Shown here one piece after another: positions 57,773 to 64,000 of a stretch of DNA of 64,000 bases. Under the pieces are notes generated by a model, which saw only the letters and a list, made by a program, of their open reading frames with translations, searched no databases and had not been told where the DNA came from. This DNA comes from Nemania diffusa. Taxonomy: Eukaryota; Ascomycota; Sordariomycetes; Xylariales; Xylariaceae. Position numbers and translations under genes: made by a program. The number at the start of each line of letters is the position of its first letter. Positions within the stretch are counted from its first letter, which is position 1. The DNA lies in contig JBBPUQ010000003.1 of assembly GCA_038501195.1 (NCBI GenBank), forward strand, positions 1,876,501-1,940,500. Reading direction: 5' to 3'.

Positions 57773-59791
57773 ATGAAGTGGTCGCTATCGACGTTGACGG
57801 TGCTGGGCTTGTCCCTATGGACCGCCCAGGCACTGGAGGTTCAGATTGTACGTCGCGTTCTACCTGACGTTCTCCTGCGTCCATAGAGACTCTGGCTTAC
57901 TTAGCTTGCCGTAGGACCAAACCGATGAGAATAGACAAAAATGCGCTGGTATGCTTCTTGCTCGCCCCATCTACCGTAATGCCGTACACCCGTAACTGGT
58001 ACTCATTCATACTGCAGGCATGTACAGCAAATCTGCCTGGGGTGGCCCGGTCGATCCCTTCATCCTCACCGTGTTTCCGAACGACACCATCAAAGCCGAC
58101 GAAGACCCTGTCGTGAGCCTAATCATCTTCGAATGGAAAGACCTAGACCTGATCGGAGTTTTCCCTGACTCAGAGTCTTTCACCGTATGCGCCATGACTA
58201 CCGACGACGCTGGATACATGCTGATAGCTACTTTAGAGACAGCTGATATGCGACGAACAGAGTGTTCAGGATAAACTCTGCGAGGAATCCCACTTAGGCG
58301 AATGGATTCTAAGTCCAAACGCCACCGAGAAGTCGGGAAACCTAATCCTAACACAGGCTATACATCTTAACTCAGCTGCGCCCATCAACTACCCTATCAA
58401 GAAGACCGGTTACTATTGCGTTGCCGCATATCGCTATCCCAGCGGGGACTTCAAGGGCGTCGTCGAGTTTCGCGAGGCGTATGGTGAGCTTCCTGCGAGT
58501 CAGATACCGAAGCTCCCCTTTTATGGCGGCATAACGATCCTCTACGCTGTTGTTGTTGTGTATGTTAAAAATGAACCACGTCCACTGTTTCGCCATACTT
58601 GTACTGATCGAAATTAGATTCTGGGGTTTCCTCTACTACCAACACAGATATGATATCTGTAGGGAACGATCTATGTTCACTCGCAAACTAACGCTAACAT
58701 GCACTTATAGTACCTGTACAAAATTATATTACAGCCATCCTTGTTTTTCTTGTTGTTGAGATGCTTCTGACTTGGGGCTTCTACGGTAGGCATCACCCAA
58801 ACGCACTCAATGTCTAGTTACTTATGATTATAGATTTCCTGAATAGGAACGGTTCTAGCATCGGGTCTAAGGTCCTCTTGATCCTAGTGGCTATCCTGAA
58901 CGCATTCCGTAATTCCTTCTCTTTTTTCCTGTTACTCATTGTCTGTATGGGCTATGGTGTCGTCAAACCATCGCTAGGCAAGGCAATGATCTATGTTCGA
59001 TGGCTGGCTATCGCTCACTTCGTATTTGGACTTGTCTACGCGATCACTAGTCTTCTCGTTTCGCCAGACGCTGCCGGTATGCTTGGCCCGAATATTTCTG
59101 TCGAATAAGGATTTACTAATCATGAGTAGGGCCTTTCGTGCTTCTCATCGTGCTCCCCTTAGCTGGCACTTTAACAGCCTTTTATGTTTGGACATTGAAC
59201 TCGCTGAACTTTACACTTAAAGACTTGCGTGAGCGTAAGCAGACGGCTAAAGAGGCCATGTATAGGAAGCTCTGGTGGTGCATCCTGATCAGCATCCTTG
59301 TCATCTTTGGCTTCTTCTTCTTCAACTCTTTCTCTTTCGCTTCAGCTTCTGACCCTGACTACGTCCCTTTTCATTGGAAATCCCGGTGGTTCATCCTCGA
59401 TGGCTGGCTAAATCTTGTCTACTTCGCCGACGTGGCCTGGGTTGCTTATGTATGGCGACCGACCGCAAACAATCGCCGATTCGCTATGAGTGACGAGATT
59501 GCCCAAGATGAAGATGGTGGCTTTGAATTTGCTGACGTGGGAGCACCGGATGACTCAGACGACGACGAGGAAGCACAAGTCGGGATGAAGACTACGAAAC
59601 CGCAACCAGCTGCAACGAACGGTGCCCAGGTAGCTTCTCAGGGAACAAGTAGGGCCCCAGCGAAGCTAGAGTCGCCGCGCGACTCGTTTGATGGCGAGAC
59701 GATCTTTGCTGTTGGCGAGGACGGTGACAAGTTTAGCGATGATGAAGACGGAGACGGAGAAGGGTCAAATTTAGTCGGGAAGAAGAAATGA
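57773..59791 (+). CDS. PTM1/GPR107-type seven-transmembrane protein, 537 aa, eight exons
   Basis: Family members are Golgi/endosomal membrane proteins of the lung-seven-transmembrane group; their molecular role is poorly known. Exons: 57773-57847, 57915-57948, 58018-58184, 58243-58559, 58618-58658, 58711-58785, 58834-59076 and 59130-59791; each junction was checked by frame and family continuity (for example DSESFTLICDEQSV, AVVVVFWGFLYYQHRYDILP, GFYDFLNRNG, SPDAAGPFVLLIVLPLAG). A signal peptide (MKWSLSTLTVLGLSLWTAQA) is followed by a luminal domain with paired cysteines and an NATEKS glycosylation site. Seven hydrophobic segments follow from LPFYGGITILYAVVVVFWGF on, including FSFFLLLIVCMGYGVVKPSL, the hallmark block. 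The cytosolic tail is acidic (DDSDDDEEAQVG, DDEDGDGEG). Very intron-dense compared with its neighbours. Confidence 0.93.
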
Positions 59792-60265
59792 GGAAACGTG
59801 GCTGAATGCGAAGATGAACCGGGCCGAGGGCATTGCTAAAACACATACTGGGGCTTCACGGTTTTCTCACTGTACAACATAGAGGCTCTTTGAACGTGGC
59901 GTTGGACGGCATTGATAAGCAATCACAAGTGCTTCAGAGGCAATACGGCCATAAATGTAATTGTTATTCACTGAAGCCGGATGGGACGAGGTCTTACTTA
60001 TGTGGGGTCCGCGGAGAGAAATTGTATGAGAGAATTCCACATGACATATACAATGTATAAAACGAAACAGTTACTTGGCTTTGGTACGTAGTGTACTGTT
60101 GCTATTTTACGACTACAGAATCTTAGTTGGTGGAAATTGTTCCGCTTGCCCTTTATTATTTGTCTGCCGTACACGCTGAACCCTGAGCTGAGATCGCAAG
60201 CGCAAGAGAAGGTACTATACAGGGAATACAGCGATATCGTACACGTCTCGCCACGCCACGCAAGA
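59792..60265. other. Convergent intergenic spacer
   Basis: 470 bp between the 3' ends of the seven-transmembrane gene and the NDUFAF7-like gene. No coding signal. Confidence 0.45.
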
Positions 60266-61954
60266 TTAAGCGTCTACATCTCCGCCGAAACCAACCGGCC
60301 GCCTCTTGCCGTCGTTTTCGGGCAGGATGGCGAGCGCCTTGTACACCTTGCCCATGCCCCCGGGCCCGCGATCAACGAGGCGCCTCCAGGCCTTCTCGAT
60401 GTCGGCCCTCTTGGCGTCGTCGCCGACAGACTTGGCGAGCATCTCGGCGCGCTGGGCGATGCCCATGGTCTCGAGGAAGTAGGCCTGGTCGACGGGGCCG
60501 TGGCACTCGACGCCGTGGCTGGCGCGCGTGGCGGCCTCGACGAGGGCGAGGAAGTCGACGTCGGCGCTTAGGTCGACGAGGCCCGGATCCGCGAAGGGGC
60601 TCACGCGACGGTGGCGGCGGATGCCGCGCAGCGAATTTGTCGGGATCGTGTTTGCGGGGCCGTAGTCGAGGATCAGCGCCGCGCCTGAGGGCCGCGGCTT
60701 GGGCTGCGCCGCGGAGCCGCCGATGCGCGTCGCGAAGTCGGACGCGTAGAGCGATGCGTCCGGACACACCTCGATTAGGGCGTCGCGCGTGTTGCGTAGC
60801 GCGCGGTACCGCGGGGAGGCCTCGGGCAGGTAGGCGGCGTGCCGCGTCGGCGTGGGGCTGAGCGTCAGCTGAAAGTCCGGGACGGCCTCGTGCTGCGCCG
60901 AGCGCGGGGTGCCGAGGTCGGCGTGCGTGGTGCCCTCGGGCGTGGGGGAGACGACCATCTCGCGCCACTGCCGCGTCGGCGAGGACGTGTTGGACGAGGG
61001 CGCGCGCGGGCTGCCGCTCGACGTCACGGGGTGCTGCGTGGGCGGCACCTCGACGACCTGGAAGGCATGGATGGGCAGCGCGTCGAAGAATTCGTGCGCT
61101 ACGATGAAGGGCGTCTTGCTTGGGGACTGCGGCACGGCCTTGATCGTGTCGGCCCAGACGATGGGCAGGTCCGAGTACTTAGCCGTGCTATGCCAACCCT
61201 CCTTCGACTCGCGCATGGCGGCGTCTTCGCCGCAGAGGAGGTTCTTCTGCGTCTCGCGCAGCTCCTTGCTCGCTTCGACCATGTACACGGCGTCGATGGC
61301 AGATGCCATATCTTTGAAGTTTCGGATTGTCTGTTCAAAATGTTAAGATGCCATGCCCTATATGCGTAGCCTCACAAAGTAAGAGCTATTAGAATTAGGA
61401 GTATAGGCTCACCCGTAGTATATCATCCATCAAAGTGCCCCGGCCTGGGCCGACCTCAATGAGCTCGACGCCTGACCGCGGACGACCCTGACACATCCAT
61501 TCTGCGACGAACCAGATCCCAATCAGCTCGCCGAAGAGTTGGGATATCTCAGGCGAAGTGATGAAGTCGCCCCTTTGCCCGAACTGATCGCGGCCGGGCT
61601 CAATGGCTCCTGTGTAGTATCCGCCGACATCAGCTGTGAGACACATGCGCATGTAGCTCGCCAGTGGAATTGGGCCGGTGGTCTAAAAACGATTTAGCTT
61701 TTCTTCCTCTCACGATTCACGATATTCTCTAAAGATGGGTGTCATACATTGATGGCATCGGCTAATTTCTTTGCTAGTGGCGTTGACCATTTCCTACCCT
61801 CTGCTTCTCTCTTGGCTGGTGTTGCTGATAGGTGCCTCGAGCTTGAGCTCGGGTACATGGACTTAGACTTTAAAGCATGTGATACTACAGGTACAGGTCT
61901 CCGGGACGTGCATCTGAGCCCAGTCTGGACCGTGCGGAAAATAACTGACCTCAT
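60266..61954 (-). CDS. NDUFAF7: NDUFAF7-like mitochondrial arginine methyltransferase, 513 aa
   Basis: The human orthologue symmetrically dimethylates NDUFS2 during complex I assembly in the matrix. Exons (minus): 61954-61748, 61682-61413 and 61330-60266, with introns of 65 and 82 bp, both phase 0. The chosen ATG (61954) starts [20 protein letters not shown], rich in Arg/Ser and without acids, a good presequence. Family blocks: [79 protein letters not shown] (SAM-binding motif I), [71 protein letters not shown] Ser/Pro/Thr-rich insertion (about residues 265-320, [18 protein letters not shown]) interrupts the fold after the FDALP block; this is lengthened compared with the compact core of the family but the catalytic motifs are intact. 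Confidence 0.92.
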
Positions 61955-62481
61955 CTTGGTCAAACTATCGTCTGCTCATTTCTATAGGGACAAAATGAAA
62001 ACCCTTCAATTACGCCGAGTATGCTTGTGTCATAATTGAGAGTTTATATGTGTGCACATGAAAGGAATGAATTAATGAAAGAGTAAAAGGCCTGAGCACT
62101 GGTTTGTTTTCTGTATCAAAAGAGCTTCAAAAAGGTAGGCACAAGGTAGGTACGGGGAATTTGACCCGATTATTCTCCGACTTTGGGTATCAACTACCTA
62201 GAGCAACCTCGATCTTTCCTACCTTGTATAACTGTTTATACGTTTACTACTCAGTCACCTGCTGTACTAAGTATTCATTGTAGTACATGTACCTAATTAA
62301 CTAGTAGGGACCTGAAATTCATATTTCTTTAGAAATCTTCTAGACTATCTTCTCTCATTTCTTATAGCGAGCTCTCGCGACGTCAGCGACCGACTTCGCA
62401 CCTCCCTCAAAACTAGATCGAAGACATGATTCTACGATAACCCAATCAATCACCCATACGACTATCTAACACTACGATACC
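61955..62481. promoter_or_regulatory. Divergent promoter region
   Basis: 527 bp shared by the NDUFAF7-like gene (minus) and the CDK gene (plus). The right end is a CA/CT-rich leader ending in ACGATACC just before the kinase ATG. No other gene fits. Confidence 0.45.
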
Positions 62482-63930
62482 ATGGCAAGCAAATCTCGCT
62501 GGGCCACTACCGAGGAAGATGCAGCCCTGGAGGCGAGGCTAAAGAAAGAGAAGGAGGAGAAGAAGCGCCTGAAGGCCGAGAAGGCAGCCAAAGCAGAGCA
62601 AGAGAGACAACGCGACGCCGCCGAGGCAGCGCGGCAACTACAACTACAACTACAAGCCCAACAACAGCAGCAGGCAGAGGCAGAAGCAGAAACAGAAAAC
62701 AACCGACCACCCGCGAAACGACGGAAACTGACACCCGAGCGCGAAGACGGCGGCACCGGCGACGCCAAGACCACGAAGCTCCTGCGATTCGAGGTGGGCG
62801 GGTGGGCGCCCTCGCGCAGCGTCGAGCAATACGACAAGCTGAACGACATCGAGGAGGGCGCATACGGCTGGGTGGCGCGGGCGAAGGAGATCCGGACAGG
62901 CAAGGTGGTGGCGCTCAAGCGGCTCAAGATGGACACGACCGAGGCCACGCAGACGGGGTTGCCCGAGACAGGGCTGCGGGAGATCCAGATCCTGAAGGAC
63001 TGTGCGCACAAGAACATCGTAGAGCTGCTAGAGGTCGTCGTCGGCGAGGACACGTCGCGGATCGAGAGCATCTTCCTAGTCCTCGAGTTCGTCGAGCACG
63101 ACCTCAAGAGCGTGCTCGAGGACATGCCGGAGCCCTTCCTCGCCTCCGAGGTCAAGACGCTCTTACTACAGCTCGCTGGCGGCGTCGCCTACCTGCACGA
63201 GCACTGGGTGCTGCACCGCGACCTCAAGACCTCGAACCTGCTCCTCAACAACCGCGGGCGCCTCAAGATCGCCGACTTCGGCATGGCGCGCTACGTCGGC
63301 GACCCGCCTCCCCCCAAGCTCACCCAGCTCGTCGTCACCCTCTGGTACCGCGCGCCCGAGCTGCTCCTCGGCGCCCGCGCCTACGGCGCCCCCGTCGACA
63401 TGTGGAGCGTCGGCTGCGTCTTCGCCGAGATCCTCACCCGCGAGCCCCTGCTGCCCGGCAAGAACGAGGTCGACACCCTGACCCGCGTCTTCGAGCTCTG
63501 CGGCATCCCCACCGACGACTCCTGGCCCGGCTTCCGCCGCCTCCCCAACGCGCGCTCGCTGCGCCTGCCCTCCTCCAAGAACGCCCCCGCCGCCGCCACG
63601 GGCTCCGTCATCCGCGCCCGCTTCCCCCTCCTCACGGCCGCCGGCAGCGCCCTGCTGTCGGCCCTCCTGTCCCTGAACCCCGACGCGCGGCCCACGGCCA
63701 AGGAGATGCTGCAGCACGAGTACTTCCGCCAGGACCCCAAGCCCAAGCACGAGGCGCTTTTCCCCACGTTCCCCAGTAAGGCCGGCCAGGAGCGCCGGAG
63801 GCACCACGACACCCCCAACGCCCCGGGGCGCGGACAGGCCGCGGCCCTAGGCGCTGTCGACTTCAGCGGCATATTTGCCGGCAGGGACAAGGAAGAGCGA
63901 GGCGGCGGGTTTTCATTGCGCATGGTTTAA
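62482..63930 (+). CDS. Cyclin-dependent kinase of the CDK10/CDK11 (PITSLRE) type, 482 aa
   Basis: A CMGC Ser/Thr kinase; CDK11-type kinases phosphorylate transcription and splicing factors in the nucleus, with a cyclin L-type partner. Single exon from ATG 62482. The first ~70 residues are a charged, coiled-coil-like Lys/Glu/Gln region with a CAA/CAG-coded Gln run, then KRRK. Kinase domain about 117-415: EEGAYGWVARAK (glycine loop near 125), VVALKRLKMD (catalytic Lys near 145), LREIQILKDCAHKNIVELLE, FVEHDLKSVLEDM, HRDLKTSNLLLNNRGRLKIA (HRD near 245), DFGMARYVG (DFG near 264), VVTLWYRAPELLLG (T-loop Thr near 284), DMWSVGCVFAEIL, PLLPGKNEVDTLTRVFELCG, LSLNPDARPTAKEML. The PSTAIRE-helix motif is PETGLRE in place of PITSLRE, so the cyclin-contact helix is divergent. 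The coding sequence is strongly GC-rich at third positions. Confidence 0.93.
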   Translation: MASKSRWATTEEDAALEARLKKEKEEKKRLKAEKAAKAEQERQRDAAEAARQLQLQLQAQQQQQAEAEAETENNRPPAKRRKLTPEREDGGTGDAKTTKLLRFEVGGWAPSRSVEQYDKLNDIEEGAYGWVARAKEIRTGKVVALKRLKMDTTEATQTGLPETGLREIQILKDCAHKNIVELLEVVVGEDTSRIESIFLVLEFVEHDLKSVLEDMPEPFLASEVKTLLLQLAGGVAYLHEHWVLHRDLKTSNLLLNNRGRLKIADFGMARYVGDPPPPKLTQLVVTLWYRAPELLLGARAYGAPVDMWSVGCVFAEILTREPLLPGKNEVDTLTRVFELCGIPTDDSWPGFRRLPNARSLRLPSSKNAPAAATGSVIRARFPLLTAAGSALLSALLSLNPDARPTAKEMLQHEYFRQDPKPKHEALFPTFPSKAGQERRRHHDTPNAPGRGQAAALGAVDFSGIFAGRDKEERGGGFSLRMV

Positions 63931-64000
63931 TGACTCCTACGATAGAAATGAGGACATAAATATACTTTAATACGCTACATCTGAAACAACTAAGTCATGC
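63931..64000. other. 3' flank of the kinase gene
   Basis: Short AT-rich end of the window, with ATAAATATA near 63956 as a possible polyadenylation-region signal. Confidence 0.35.

Noticed and set aside
60372..61346. Long frames on both strands opposite and within the NDUFAF7-like gene
   Set aside because: Arg/Ala/Gly-rich shadow frames produced by high GC3; the family motifs are all in the called frame.
62482..62720. CAA/CAG-rich run in the kinase as a microsatellite
   Set aside because: Interrupted by other codons and inside a coding coiled-coil; not a simple repeat.

Overview
This is a 64 kb piece of nuclear chromosome from a filamentous ascomycete (Pezizomycotina, most likely Sordariomycetes). 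The evidence is short spliceosomal introns (mostly 45-110 bp) with GTANGT-like donors, CTAAC/CTGAC branch points and AG acceptors, together with recognisable fungal orthologues. Xylariales is a guess from the many intergenic CCTACCTAGGTAGG-type palindromes; the sequence does not prove it. I see no bacterial, viral or plasmid features, no CRISPR, no rRNA and no convincing tRNA.

Layout. 1.7-4.1 kb (+): PHD-finger nuclear protein. 5.1-6.3 kb (+): wrecked 3-isopropylmalate dehydrogenase copy. 6.8-7.35 kb (-): Mediator subunit MED10 with a broken frame. 8.9-10.3 kb (-): decayed TauD/TfdA dioxygenase. 11.5-12.3 kb (+): GNAT acetyltransferase lacking an ATG. 12.3-19 kb: no recognised gene, apart from a possible broken secreted-peptide gene near 16 kb. 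19.1-21.2 kb (-): Rua1-type transcription regulator with about 6 kb of gene-free DNA upstream, holding a MITE-like inverted repeat and a degraded coding remnant. 27.1-27.9 kb (-): proline/alanine-rich conserved-type protein. 29.2-31.6 kb (+): Arp8. 32.3-38.0 kb (-): large SNF2/ATRX-like ATPase. 40.9-42.7 kb (+): glutathione synthetase. 43.1-43.8 kb (-): mitochondrial SSB. 45.3-47.0 kb (-): SET-domain protein. 50.5-50.8 kb (-): CsbD-like small protein. 51.7-52.7 kb (+): Swc5. 54.6-56.3 kb (-): U-box cyclophilin. 57.8-59.8 kb (+): PTM1/GPR107-type membrane protein. 60.3-62.0 kb (-): NDUFAF7-like. 62.5-63.9 kb (+): CDK10/CDK11-type kinase.

The right two thirds is a housekeeping region: chromatin (Arp8 of INO80, Swc5 of SWR1, a SNF2 ATPase, a SET protein), mitochondrial function (SSB, NDUFAF7), redox (glutathione synthetase) and RNA/cell-cycle control (CDK, U-box cyclophilin). 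The left third is more labile: at least two clear pseudogenes, a frame-broken MED10 and a start-less acetyltransferase lie within 7.5 kb. Exon structures were derived by hand from frame, splice-site and family continuity. For every multi-exon gene reported as intact, the joined exon lengths give a whole number of codons ending at a stop.

The hunt produced no single clearly new system. The best leads are the precisely datable gene decay at 5-12 kb (including a 10-nt microexon in the dioxygenase), the 178-bp inverted-repeat element at 25.36-25.53 kb, the coding remnant with two CAA-to-TAA type stops at 26.3-26.76 kb, and the MED10 frame break.
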